From Pristionchus mayeri (Eukaryota > Nematoda > Chromadorea > Rhabditida > Neodiplogasteridae): a stretch of 64,000 nt of DNA. The DNA lies in assembly GCA_036245805.1 (NCBI GenBank), contig BTRK01000006.1, positions 27,160,901 through 27,224,900 of the forward strand, in the 5' to 3' direction. The position numbers were made by a program, and so were the translations under genes. Positions 12,401 to 22,503 of the stretch are shown here, in pieces. Under the pieces are notes generated by a model. It was given only the letters and a program-made list of their open reading frames with translations, had not been told where the DNA came from and did not search any database. Numbering within the stretch: position 1 is the stretch's first letter; each line of letters begins with the position of its first letter.

Positions 12401-14946
12401 AGGACTCTGTGGCGGTACCTAGAGTCCAAAAAGAATAATATGTCCATGATACTCGGGGGAAAGAATGGCAGTTACATCCTAACTAGTTGATCCGGAAGCA
12501 ATTTACCCTTGTAATCAGTTCTTTAATTGAAATCGTGGTGTGTTGGCAGCCAAATCACTATAGATAGATATACCGGTCCATAAATTAAGCCAATGGACCA
12601 ATAAATTTGTTGAGAACAATATACCGGTCCATTTTTCGGGACCATTATATTTTACGGACCACTATATTTTTTCATGGACCATTATATCTTCTTGAGGGAC
12701 GGATTTTTAACATTAGCCTTACATACTATAAAATTTGGGATAGCAGTTGCATTTCGTAAAGTATTCGTATTGTTGCTTAATAATTTCCATATGTACCATA
12801 AAATGCATAAATACAATTTTTTTTTCATTATGTATACATCACAGAGCCTTTTCTCAGGTGGCTGTGATATCATAATAAGTAGAATCACGGCATTTCGTGC
12901 CAAGCATAGTTACCCAGCAAAAAATGGTATCAATCGAGCCCGTAATGGCTCAATAAGAGCATGAATGAACTTCGAAAAGAATACCGTAATCCGCATACAC
13001 TATTCTGGATGCAGGAACCCACTATTACGAATTTTATTTTCACCATTTTCAAATCGTAATCGTAGCCGAGTGCATAGCGCACATTGAGTAATCGTCTGAC
13101 TCTCTTCAAATGTCATGCTCTCTCGCTTTCTCTAACCGCACGAGAGAGAGTGTGATATGAGGAGAGTCAGACCATTGCTGCGCACATTTTTAGTATGCAG
13201 TGCAGTGCATACTATGCACGGTCGGCAAATATCTTTGCGAAGCGTTGGGTTATTCGGAAAAATGAAAGGAGGGTACCGTATCCTCTCCTACAGTAACACC
13301 GGTGGGTCAACTTTTGTGCGACGTAGGGATTGCAATTCGGCTCATTAGTGGATTACCCATTATCGAATGCACAAGCTTCGAGGCGGTTTGGATTATCCAA
13401 TTTAAAATGGATAATCCAAACCGTCGCGACGCATTCGTGATGCATTAAGAGAATATAAATGATATTTTGGATTATATATACCATTTGACCGCGCGCGACA
13501 CAACGCGTCGAAATGGGTAATCCGTATCCAATTTACCCTCCCTACTGCGAAGGCTCACTTACATTACTTGATAATGCAATAGCATCGCGATCATTCTGTT
13601 AGCATTGGGTCCTTCTTTACATCATATTCATCATGATAAAAAGCGCGGCTGAAGTAGAAAAAAACTCACTTTGAAACTGTTGCCTGCATTGGCTAATTTA
13701 CTCTGCAATCCAACAACCACGGAGTTGGTGTGATCCTTAACAATACAAAAAATATTTATAAAAAAGTTGTCATGAAAACGAACATAATAATAATGACAAT
13801 TAATTGAAAAAGCGTACCATAACTTGAGAATGAGCTCCTCCTTTAGAGTATATCTGGAGGTTCGCTATCTGTTTGTTCAGATTTCCCATATCCTGTAAAA
13901 ATACAAAACAATACAACATGTTAATGTCAAAATGTGTGAAGTTTATTTTTCCTAAACATTGTAAAAATACCTCCTTGATGATTCGCGACAAATTCTCCAC
14001 TTCGGATCTATCCTCGAAAACTGATTTTCTTTTCGTTAGTTCCGCCAACTTCTCCATTTTTGCACATGTTTGAGACAGATCACGGCCGATTTTTCTGAAA
14101 GTGCATGTATATTTTAGTAGACTAGAAATATGATCTTGATATAACTCCACGAAACATTCCCACTAAAACACACTATAACATGTCTCGTATCCGGTGAAGA
14201 AATGTAGCAGAAAAGACTAACTTTGCTATTTGATTGAACTGAATCGATTGATTAAGCGTTTCTTTTTTGCTTGGCGGAGGGGCGAATGAGTTTCGGCTCT
14301 GAAATTCAACAACATTGTTAAATTTTAAAGTGAAAATTGTGCACATATTATCATTATTATATGCATACGCAAATTTTATAGTGCAACACACGATCAGAGA
14401 ATATACGAAAATGTAACCAACAACGATCGACTTGGCAGTGACATGGAATTCAGAAGTTCGATCCCGGCACGGCATCGTCAACGGCACTTCGATCAACGCT
14501 GGCGCTACAAAACGTCACATTGAATAAATTTTTTTTTTAATGTGATTGTGGAGCAAGGTAATTGCAAACAACATTCACTAAATAATGAAAGGGAGTATAA
14601 CCTGGAGAGGAAGTGAAAGCTGGCTGTTCTTCTTGCTGTGCGTAAAATGAAGACGGGATCGATGAAAACGTTTCCTGCAATTGGCCAAATTAATCGGGGG
14701 GGGGGGGGGCATCTTTTCAAAACGTTCGGAGTTAGGCAAAATTGTGTTAATTTCACACTAATGCATAGTTACTTGAGCAGAGGACCAGAGCGAGGAAGGA
14801 TTGGCTGATAAAACTCGTTGAAAAGCAGATCGGTGATCTTTGTCCTCTTCTTCTTGATCGATCGGAATACCGAGGTTGGAACTGTATTCGCCTAACGGAG
14901 TAGTATCTCTGTTTCTACGACGAGGTCTAAGAAGAGGATCCGTCAT
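458..14946 (-). CDS. syx-5: Syntaxin-5 (Golgi/ER Qa-SNARE), 3' end beyond the window
   Basis: Eleven exons join in phase on the minus strand: 14773-14946, 14602-14674, a third from 14504 to about 14420, 14222-14298, 13971-14094, 13818-13892, 13670-13735, 10627-10695, 9041-9092, 8731-8816 and 458-600. The protein starts MTDPLLRPRRR and contains the syntaxin-5 signatures PCRDRTSEF, KIGRDLSQTCAKMEKL, LTKRKS, GNLNKQIANLQ, VVGLQSKLAN, RTENLREQKTRR, EAVAIDM and the SNARE-motif start AMETIESSISELGQIFSQLA. Syntaxin-5 drives ER-Golgi and intra-Golgi fusion. The second half of the SNARE motif and the C-terminal anchor are not seen and probably lie left of position 1. Introns of about 8.1 kb (601-8730) and 2.97 kb (10696-13669) are filled with foldback elements, while the other introns are short. 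The start is the only Met ahead of the conserved N-terminus. The donor of exon 3 is ambiguous by a few bases. Confidence 0.93.
1640..3345. repeat. Double palindrome inserted in family A copy 1
   Basis: Outer arms are at about 1650-1855 and 3143-3337 (both contain the GCACCAGGAGCCCCAAC region or its complement). Inner arms at about 1885-2345 and 2457-2925 are a second long inverted repeat with a roughly 110-base loop. The two arm pairs are separated by unpaired sequence, so this is probably one element inserted into the centre of another. No coding potential is recognised. Confidence 0.7.
3482..5055. repeat. Palindromic insertion in family A copy 1
   Basis: The left arm begins TTAAGAGACCCTCCAC and the right arm ends GTGGAGGGTCTCTTAA. 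Arms of about 520 bases (3482-4005 and 4527-5055) flank a loop of about 520 bases. The reading frames at 3406-3756 (minus) and 4771-5112 (plus) are the same arm read on opposite strands, so they are not evidence for a gene. Confidence 0.72.
7023..8538. repeat. Foldback element family B, copy 1
   Basis: Termini ATCACGCCTCTCACGAGAGA and its complement at 8500-8538 bound arms of about 500 bases (7023-7545 and 8045-8538) around an unpaired centre. The mirrored frames at 7350-7541 and 7982-8224 encode the same peptide because they are the two arms. Other copies of this family are at 10215-10578 and 49793-50792. Confidence 0.75.
9228..10212. repeat. Foldback element family D, copy 1
   Basis: A nearly full palindrome: TGAGGCTGATTCTCTAAGAG near 9231 pairs with the complement ending near 10212, and the arms meet at about 9720-9760 with almost no loop. 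Copy 2 of the family is in the RRP36 intron at 42862-43853 and shares the internal block reading GGTCAACTTCATTTTGC. Both copies are intronic. Confidence 0.72.
10215..10578. repeat. Family B deletion derivative abutting family D
   Basis: It starts ATATCACGCC and follows the left arm of family B (CACGAGAGAATCGAGCT, then GGCATGCCTGAGTGACCCC), but ends after only the last bases of the right terminus (GAGAGGCGTGATATA). It is therefore one arm plus the far tip, directly adjoining the family D palindrome. Confidence 0.6.
10716..12718. mobile_element. 2.0-kb TIR DNA transposon, probably non-autonomous, with GGACC-rich subterminal repeats
   Basis: The 31-base terminal inverted repeat starts GGCTAATGTTAAAAATCCGT at 10716 and ends with its complement at 12718. 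Inside both ends are repeated words of the form ATAATGGTCC and GGACCGGTATA, in opposite orientations. The flanks TTACATTC (10708-10715) and TTACATAC (12719-12726) look like an 8-bp target-site duplication with one mismatch, as made by hAT, P or Merlin elements. The only frame of note is 11304-11609 (101 residues, plus strand, YERLADHFIYEGMLDLLQFI), which I do not recognise. No transposase motif is seen. The element lies 12-13 bases upstream (minus strand) of the acceptor for the syntaxin-5 exon at 10627-10695. Confidence 0.7.
13094..13172. repeat. 79-base imperfect hairpin
   Basis: GTCTGACTCTC at 13094 pairs with GAGAGTCAGAC ending at 13172; the intervening arms (CTCTCTCG and CGAGAGAG) also pair, leaving a loop of about 15 bases. 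It lies in a syntaxin-5 intron. It could be a tiny MITE or a structured intronic RNA; nothing distinguishes these. Confidence 0.5.
13384..13423. promoter_or_regulatory. Perfect palindrome of paired TAATCC-type sites
   Basis: Sixteen-base perfect arms (CGGTTTGGATTATCCA and its complement) flank the 8-base loop ATTTAAAA. GGATTA/TAATCC is the core recognised by Otx/Pitx-type homeodomains. Further GGATTA or TAATCC cores occur near 13351, 13473 and 13520. Function is inferred from motif similarity only; a short foldback element is the alternative. Confidence 0.35.
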
Positions 14947-15559
14947 CCGACATACGAACAGGGATTCTTAAAATAAAGAATATTTAAGTAGTGCAATCCA
15001 TTGGTTATTCTGGCAAGATCAACATCCAAAGAACAAGATACAACAAAGAAAAATTGGGGGGGGGGACAACAACATCATAGAAAATAGCGCGAGCCGGCGC
15101 TAGCTCGCATAGTGACGTAGCATTGTGTCACAGCCACCGGAGCATCGACATAAGGAAAATGAAAACGTCCACAGGCATCAAGGAAAATGCGCGCGCTTTC
15201 AACAAAAGTACAGTCAGAATTGCCTGAGAAGCCTGAGTTGCAACTTGAAATGCCTGATTATTGCCTGATTGTCACGTCACGCGCGATTTGAACAGTCTTT
15301 TATTCCGTTTAGCGAACAAATCCCGCAGCATAAATTTTACAGCTCAGCTTTTTTTCAGGATAGCTCCCGGACGTTTTTCCTTTCCTTATGTCGATGCTCC
15401 GGGGGCCGTGTTACGGTATACCCGTCAAATAGTAAGGAAACTCCGGTTTCTCTATTCCAACTCACTATGAGCTTCCGTTTGCTCATCTGCGATGTTTTTA
15501 TACATTGTTTGCACCATGCCAATCAATTTAGTGATCAACTCTTGTTTTCCAGATAGGGC
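14947..15559. promoter_or_regulatory. Divergent promoter region syx-5 / MCFD2-like, containing a small inverted repeat
   Basis: This 613-base stretch separates the oppositely oriented syntaxin-5 and MCFD2-like starts, so both promoters should be here. At 15137-15173 and 15367-15403 the words CCGGAGCATCGACATAAGGA and their complement form arms of a roughly 270-base MITE-like element. A G10 run occurs near 15056. I see no reliable TATA box. Confidence 0.5.
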
Positions 15560-16971
15560 ATGCTCGCCTGGGTACTCCTCCTGCTTGTTGGCTCCGCGAT
15601 CTCGCAGCAACAACATCAACAACCAGCCGGAGCACAAGAGGTGTCTTTTTTATCTCGTTCTTTGTCTCCTAGTTATTCAGTATAAATCCGTTGTGGCACT
15701 CCTGCAGAAGTCCAGATTGTGGAGCCGATAGTGGTATCATGGGTAGAAAGCGGGCGGTTAAACTGTAAAAACCACCATTCCCACAGATATTTTTCTGGAA
15801 CTAGCAAGCGAAGCGTATCAAGCAGTACAAACCTTTCACGTACCGGTACCTAAGCATAGGTTTCTGATTGCATGCTCAGTTGATTGAACTTATACTTCGC
15901 GATCTCCTCAGAGGACAATGTGCCTCTTGAATAGCGTCGATCCTTAGGAACTGTCAATTGAAGGGTCCCTGTAAGAAGATATTACGTCTCTGATGTATAC
16001 CGGTATAATAGAGAAAAATACATTTGAGGATTTGAGGAATTAAATCTGAAGGAAGACACCTAACCGAAAATGTAATGGTATTTTTTCATTTATTACATTT
16101 TTTTCGTTTACAGGCTCCGGCTCAGCATGCTCAACATTTTGGAGGAGATGCAGCTCACGATTCTGCCCATATCAAGGAACATCTCGATGGAAAAGTAATT
16201 TCTTAGTAGTCTACTTTTAAATTTTTTTTGCATGAGGTAGGCTGATGTCATTCTCAGTTTCACGTGTAGTTGTTGCATGTTGATATAGATATATTGTGGG
16301 TATCTAGTACAAGAAAATTCGAAACACGAGATTAATTACATGGAGCATTATCAATTTGCATCTATCAATTAATGATATGAATTGTTGCGATTAGATTGAC
16401 CCCACTGCGAACATGACTCCGGAGCAGCTGCAGTTTCACTACTTCAATATGCACGATCTGGACAAAAATGGAAAGCTGGATGGAATTGAATTAATCAAGG
16501 CCATCACTCACTTCCACAACGGTTTCTTTTACGCATATATTTTATATTTCTGTCTGTTCGTATATATTTCTTGTAACAAATACGTTTGTATCCGAAAATG
16601 CAAGCTTATGGTGTGAACCAGAGGCATTTAGAAAACCCTGCTCCCGGCCACGATGGACAGATGCCTCCTCTCCCATCAGAGGTCAGCCATCCTTCCTTAT
16701 TCTTTGCCTCTCCTGAACCCCACGCTTTGGAATTAGAGTATTGTTAAAACTCACATGTCATATAATAACTAACTACTGTGACAAGGAAATAGCATATTTG
16801 AAGGTTGAACTGGAGCAAATGATTGATTCCATTCTGCGAGATGACGATTTCAATGGCGACGGATTTATCGACTATGGCGAATTCCTGAAGGCTCAGAAGA
16901 ATCGGGAGGATCAGGCGAGAGCCCATCAGGCTTCCATGGCAGGTGGAGGACAACAGAATCCCCCTCATTAG
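15560..16971 (+). CDS. MCFD2-like EF-hand secretory cargo adaptor, copy 1
   Basis: Exons 15560-15640, 16114-16194, 16395-16521, 16605-16681 and 16804-16971 join in phase. A signal peptide ([15 protein letters not shown]) is followed by a Gln/His-rich segment, then HIKEHLDGK and two EF-hands. The first loop is [19 protein letters not shown] and the second is [15 protein letters not shown]; both keep the acidic Ca-binding positions. In vertebrates MCFD2 binds LMAN1/ERGIC-53 and carries glycoproteins from ER to Golgi; the same job is inferred here. The final exon uses the acceptor TTTGAAG. A paralogous gene follows at 18645. The last exon is repeated after the assembly gap. Confidence 0.87.
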
Positions 16972-17241
16972 AGATGTTTGAAGGAATCCAAGATAGAGAT
17001 ACTCTATCGTAGAGTATTATAGACTAATCATACTCCCATAGAACATGTTCATATACTCACGAATCTATAATTCATATTATTTGAGCTATTTACTTATCCA
17101 TTGTCTTGCTGTGCATAATATGTGCTAAGGCTGTGATTTATCGAGTGTCTTTTCCCTTAATCATAATTATTTTCCTTTAGGGTTTTCTTCGAATATGCAT
17201 ATTTATGGTTCAATAATTTCTTTAAAAAAAATTATAACTAC

Positions 17242-17741
17242 NNNNNNNNNNNNNNNNNNNNNNNNNNNNNNNNNNNNNNNNNNNNNNNNNNNNNNNNNNN
17301 NNNNNNNNNNNNNNNNNNNNNNNNNNNNNNNNNNNNNNNNNNNNNNNNNNNNNNNNNNNNNNNNNNNNNNNNNNNNNNNNNNNNNNNNNNNNNNNNNNNN
17401 NNNNNNNNNNNNNNNNNNNNNNNNNNNNNNNNNNNNNNNNNNNNNNNNNNNNNNNNNNNNNNNNNNNNNNNNNNNNNNNNNNNNNNNNNNNNNNNNNNNN
17501 NNNNNNNNNNNNNNNNNNNNNNNNNNNNNNNNNNNNNNNNNNNNNNNNNNNNNNNNNNNNNNNNNNNNNNNNNNNNNNNNNNNNNNNNNNNNNNNNNNNN
17601 NNNNNNNNNNNNNNNNNNNNNNNNNNNNNNNNNNNNNNNNNNNNNNNNNNNNNNNNNNNNNNNNNNNNNNNNNNNNNNNNNNNNNNNNNNNNNNNNNNNN
17701 NNNNNNNNNNNNNNNNNNNNNNNNNNNNNNNNNNNNNNNNN
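17242..17741. other. Assembly gap (500 N)
   Basis: Exactly 500 N, a typical fixed-size placeholder. Sequence on both sides is nearly the same (16743-17240 and 17746-18243), so the gap sits between two copies of one locus. Confidence 0.99.
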
Positions 17742-17808
17742 GTTTGTTAAAACTCACAATGGTCATATAATAACTAACTACTGTGACAAGGAAATAGCAT
17801 ATTTGAAG

Positions 17809-17976
17809 GTTGAACTGGAGCAAATGATTGATTCCATTCTGCGAGATGACGATTTCAATGGCGACGGATTTATCGACTATGGCGAATTCCTGAAGGCTCA
17901 GAAGAATCGGGAGGATCAGGCGAGAGCCCATCAGGCTTCCATGGCAGGTGGAGGACAACAGAATCCCCCTCATTAG
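17809..17976 (+). pseudogene. Duplicated last exon of the MCFD2-like gene (probable assembly duplicate)
   Basis: This repeats the exon at 16804-16971 base for base where I compared it, together with the same 3' flank up to about 18243. Small differences occur just upstream (CACATGTCAT versus CACAATGGTCAT). No copies of the earlier exons accompany it. Most likely it is a haplotype or overlap retained on both sides of the gap; a real tandem duplication whose 5' part lies in the gap is the alternative. Confidence 0.75.
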
Positions 17977-18243
17977 AGATGTTTGAAGGAATCCAAGATA
18001 GAGATACTCTATCGTAGAGTATTATAGACTAATCATACTCCCATAGAACATGTTCATATACTCACGAATCTATAATTCATATTATTTGAGCTATTTACTT
18101 ATCATTGTCTTGCTGTGCATAATATGTGCTAAGGCTGTGATTTATCGAGTGTCTTTTCCCTTAATCATAATTATTTTCCTTTAGGGTTTTCTTCGAATAT
18201 GCATATTTATGGTTCAATAATTTCTTTAAAAAAAATTATAACT

Positions 18244-18644
18244 CAATGGTTATGCATAATTATCATTATCCTCTCTTTACATCCAGTCAATATCACGAAG
18301 TATATTATAGTGGATGGAGTCATTTATGGCTATCTTTTGGTGATTGTTCATTTGTCTGTCCATCTTGCACTTAAATTCTTTTCGTCGTCCTACTTCGCTG
18401 ATGCATTATGAGATCTGTTGTGATTTCCCTCCCCCTACTTCAATTTCCATACTATCTCAATTAAATTGTAATAGATTCATTTGTTCGGAGACTATGAATT
18501 AAAGTGATGAGATTTGAACAGATTGAATTGTACACGATGCTGAAGGATTCGTGTGCACAGAGGGGGTAGATTCGGGGAGGAATCATTCTCTCTCTTTCTC
18601 TCTCTCTCTCCCTTCCTCTCATTTTGCTCGTTATCATTCATACG
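18244..18644. other. Intergenic region upstream of MCFD2-like copy 2
   Basis: AT-rich, then CT-rich (18580-18620, a short CT microsatellite) before the start at 18645. It should hold the second gene's promoter. No other feature is seen. Confidence 0.5.
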
Positions 18645-19599
18645 ATGCTCTCGTCACTCTTCTTCTCTCTTCTGGCCACCACGTGTAAGTATCATCTCTC
18701 ATACTTGCTTCATCTACCATTTGAAATGGAGGAACTCTTTCGGCCCTTTCACTTTCCCCATGTCTCATCTTCTCGGTGTAGATAAAAGTGAACTCAGATG
18801 TCTCCTCTACACAAACACTCAGCCATCAGTTCGGAGTTCACAACGAAGTCCATGACGAGGCGTAAGTTATCACAAAAAAGTCCAAATAAGAGAGCGACGT
18901 GTCATAGCCGCTATTCCAATTTTCTCCATTTATTGATATCGATATCCCATATACTATGTCAGACATCTGAAAGAGCATCTGGAAGACAAGATCGACATCT
19001 CGAAGATGTCAGACGAGCAGCAGAAGTGAGTGTCTTCCATCCTGTGCACACAGTACTGACAGTCCCCTCCCCTTGCAGATTCTACTACTTCTCCATGCAC
19101 GATCTCAACAAAGACAACATGATCGATGGAATCGAGATAATGAAAGCACTCGCTCACGATCACGAGAGTGGCAAGTCAGGTATTTCCACCTCATCCAACC
19201 TCTACTATCTAATCATCCTTCTTCGTAGACCGGGAGTGGCTGTTAATGACGAAGAAGGAATGATCAAGATGGTCGACGTTGTTCTCAACGTGAGCAAGTC
19301 TACTGCACGAGTAGGGTCCCTCGATCGATTCCTTGTAGGACTCCGACTACAATGGGGATGGATTCATTGATTACGCGGAATACATCAAGAAACAAAAAGA
19401 GCAGATAAGAAATGATCTCCCATCTCTCCTCTCGACGAGTACTCCACAATACTTTAACTGTGTTAGTAATGACTTGTCTCCTCTTGTCTACAGTACTCTA
19501 CAAATTCCTGTGTGCATGCTGGTCTCCGAATTTCTTCTGAATCTTAGCCATCTCATCTCATCGAGAACGGCCGAAACTCTTTTGATTGTGCGTGATTGA
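18645..19599 (+). CDS. MCFD2-like EF-hand secretory protein, copy 2 (tandem paralog)
   Basis: Exons 18645-18684, 18798-18861, 18963-19025, 19079-19174, 19229-19289 and 19339-19599 join in phase. The product has a hydrophobic start (MLSSLFFSLLA), then VHDEAHLKEHLEDKIDISK, a first EF-hand MHDLNKDNMIDGIEIMKAL and a second [15 protein letters not shown], matching the neighbour and vertebrate MCFD2. The position-12 acidic residue is present in both loops. Exon 4 uses the donor GTCAGG, chosen because the stronger GTATTT donor five bases later breaks the frame. The final exon stays open about 65 residues past the second EF-hand; that tail may be unrecognised 3' UTR or hide another splice. It presumably arose by tandem duplication with copy 1. 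Confidence 0.82.
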
Positions 19600-20263
19600 G
19601 AAGCTTCGCCTCAATTCATCCTAATTAATGGGATCTGGACAAAGGGAGATAACTGACTTTCCAATCTCTCTCTCACTGCTCTTCCACTTCTATCCCTTCC
19701 TCCCTTCTCTTCTTCTTCTTTCCCTTCTTCGATTCCCTCTCAGATTCCGACCGAGTTGTGTTTCCAGATCCTCAATTCATTTATCTCATCAACTAGTCGA
19801 TGAATCCATCCTCTCACATTCATGTAGTCATCATCCTCATCATCTTCCTTCCTCTTCTCGCCATTTTCTATCTGTTCTTCTATTGGAAATCCTTCATGAT
19901 CCCGATCGATAATTTTTCCGTGGAATTGGGCATCTGGGATTGGAGGATATCTTCGATAAGATCAGCCTAATCCTCTGACTTAATAACATCCATTCGAGGA
20001 CAGAGATCTCCATTCTTCAGTCTCGCCCCACACTTCTTTTCCCCTCTCTGCTCCACTCCGATATACGTGAATACTCGAGATTCGTATATATCTGTTCTTC
20101 CATTCCTTTCCTCCTGCTACCAATTCCATTTACCAATGACATTGCTCTCCTAATAAGACTCACGATTCATCAGGAGGTCTCCAGAATCGATGGCAATCTG
20201 CATTATTGACTGGGAACTGGAGAAGGAGTGGAGTAGCAGATCGTCATCCTCTTCCTCCCTACC
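19600..20263. other. Convergent intergenic region
   Basis: This lies between the 3' ends of the MCFD2-like gene and the UVSSA-like gene. It is C/T-rich low complexity with frames full of Ser/Leu/Pro (such as 19628-19912). No gene is supported. It should contain both 3' UTRs. Confidence 0.5.
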
Positions 20264-21904
20264 TCAGCCATTTGTTTCTCCTGCCCCCAGTACTTGAGAT
20301 CCAGACCGAACCTCGACTCTCTTGATGGGTGAACTGGAACTGAGAAGGAACACCTCTACACTAATATCCATATTCTTGTGATACGTTGTGCCTGGTTGAT
20401 CTTCTTCATATTCTCCACCATCTCTTCCATCGGGCACTTCAATGAACTCGTCTTCATCCTCTCCATCCGATGGATTATCCATTGAAGTCGCAGATTCAAT
20501 TCAGTCAATTTATCCATCTCACTCTAAACAAGTATCACCCAACCAATGAGAATATCCATATTTCCAGTTACCTTCACTAGATTCCGCAGTCGAATGTATT
20601 GATTGAGAGAGGGAATCTTTGCAGAAGCGAGTTGCAATCTTGACCCATCTACGAATACGACGAAAGAAGTTATGTATTCAAAATAAAACATACCGATCTA
20701 CCTTCTTGCTGTGGATTGCTAGTTGTCTGAGTGTGTCAATAGCAGCCCTGACTACATCTATATTCGTGTCATTCGAGACGATCTCAATTCGATCAGGATT
20801 GGTATGAGTGGTGTAAATGGATGACTCTCACCTCAGGTACTGGATTGTTGATGTGCACTGTGAAGGAGTCACCCAATGCGTATCCGTGTGCTTGGGGGTC
20901 CTAGAGAGAGAGAGGTTCCTTCGTCACTCTTCACGTCCTTTACCGTGGTTTTCGACGTGGATGGAGTGGATTGGTCGAGGAAGGAAGGGACGAGAATGAG
21001 AAGCAGTTGTCTAGCCTCGCCAACATTCCTCTCCATCTCCTCGGAAGACAAGTGGAACTCTCGTGCCACTTCCATCATTGTCTGCAGGATGAGCAAGGGA
21101 AGAAGACTGCCAAGATAGACTCACTACTCGACCGAACTCCTCCTCCCGCCTCAGTCGCTCATCTCTCACTTCTCTCTCCACGGCAGTCTCCCCTGATACT
21201 CGATCATAGTCTAGTGTTGTTGCATCTCGCAGATTTTTACAGCCTCAAACTGCGAATATACTGCGAAATATTGAAAATGTGATACCAATTTGAGTCGAAT
21301 GTTATCCTTGCCGAATTTGTCGTCCCATTTCTGGAAGATGTTGATGCATGCTATTTTCAGTTGGATGGCATCTTTCTTGGGTGGAGGGAGGGGGGTTCTT
21401 CAGGGGTTCAATCTCGGCAGCATTCAAAATAATCTCCTATTACTCGAAATTAGGGTGATATAGAGGAAAATCATGACTCACGTAAAGAAAGTTATTTACG
21501 TGCTCTCGCATTCGAGCACTTTTCATATAGAAAAAGTCGAGAAGGGGCAAAACACAACGACGAGTGTGAGAACTATTGAATTTAGAAATTCCTGGAAAAC
21601 TCTTCCTCATTACTGGTAATCAGTGAAGCAGAGAAACTTACAAGAAGAATGTCTATGCAGATCCGACTATCTTCAGCATCCCTTTTCACCCGGTCTTTCA
21701 GTGAGGAGAACAAGGAAGAATCAACGTTAAGTGAACCATCAGAATCTTCTATCTGCATAGATATTTTCGCATAATCCGGTAGATGTATTCGTTCACATGA
21801 ATGCTGATGCATATAATCAAAGACCAAACCTCTTTCACCAATCTTGAAATGGTTCTTTGAAGCGTTTTTCTTCTTTCGTTTACAGAGCTCCCGTCTTCCT
21901 TCAT
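20264..21904 (-). CDS. UVSSA: UVSSA-like transcription-coupled repair scaffold
   Basis: Exons include 21830-21904 and 21642-21752, then pieces near 21480-21560, 21290-21440, 20990-21230, 20830-20900, 20700-20800 and 20264-20480. The order follows UVSSA: an N-terminal VHS-like segment (TISRLVKE; LKDRVKRDAED; LLDFFYMKSARMREHVNNFL; FQKWDDKFGKDNIRL), a charged helix and LSSEEMERNVGEARQLLLILVP, then RIEIVSNDTNIDVVRAAIDTL and the acidic DEDEFIEVPDG that resembles the human EDFVEVPEKEG segment. UVSSA brings USP7 and TFIIH to stalled RNA polymerase II. The C-terminal Cys/His region of the human protein is not seen before the stop at 20264. The frame slips near a C run at 21381-21395. Start at 21904 preferred; 21937 is possible. 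Confidence 0.8.
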
Positions 21905-22503
21905 AGAAGCGGTCTGTATCGTGGAGCAGGAAATCAACTATTTAACACTCGTGCATGATCGTGCGCTAGAGAGAAAGATTGCAAAATAAAACGGCATGAG
22001 CATATAAATACTGTATTGAGGTTCAAAGCTGTCATACCTATGATCTCCTCACAAATACATTATTGAAATAATTAACAATTTTTAATTAATTTTTTTGGAA
22101 TAGGGATTCTCAGCGACATATTGAAATTTGTGCATAATCCTGACTTTATAAAAAATTACTATTTTTTAAAACGTTCAATACTTCCTGCAACATCGAAGAA
22201 GAGCAATGATTAAAGAAATGAGGTCTCATGTGTCTCATGTAGTGAAACGCCTGGTTGTAGAATATGGGTGCACCACGTAAGTCTCTCTCCCGAATGCTTC
22301 TCCTTCACAAAAAAAGAAGAGAGGACAGCTGTCATTTAGTTCGTTCCTCCAAATCCCCTCAAGGGGCATAGATATCTCCATTGCCATCTCCGTTCCCAAC
22401 CTCATTTCACTCCAGGTGTTCGATTAAAAAGTGGGCGGAGACGATTTGAATGATCTGCCTTCCCACTTCTCTCCGTCTTCCAATCCTTCCTTCTTCTCCT
22501 CTA
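21905..22503. promoter_or_regulatory. Divergent promoter region between the UVSSA-like and secreted-protein genes
   Basis: About 600 bases, AT-rich to about 22200, then mixed. Both neighbouring genes start away from it. No palindrome or RNA gene is seen. Confidence 0.4.

Noticed and set aside
15452..15637. Minus-strand 61-codon frame overlapping the MCFD2-like first exon
   Set aside because: The plus-strand reading gives a signal peptide and joins in phase to EF-hand exons; this is a shadow.
17195..17973. Frames of 191 and 256 codons across the gap
   Set aside because: They consist mostly of undetermined residues translated from N.
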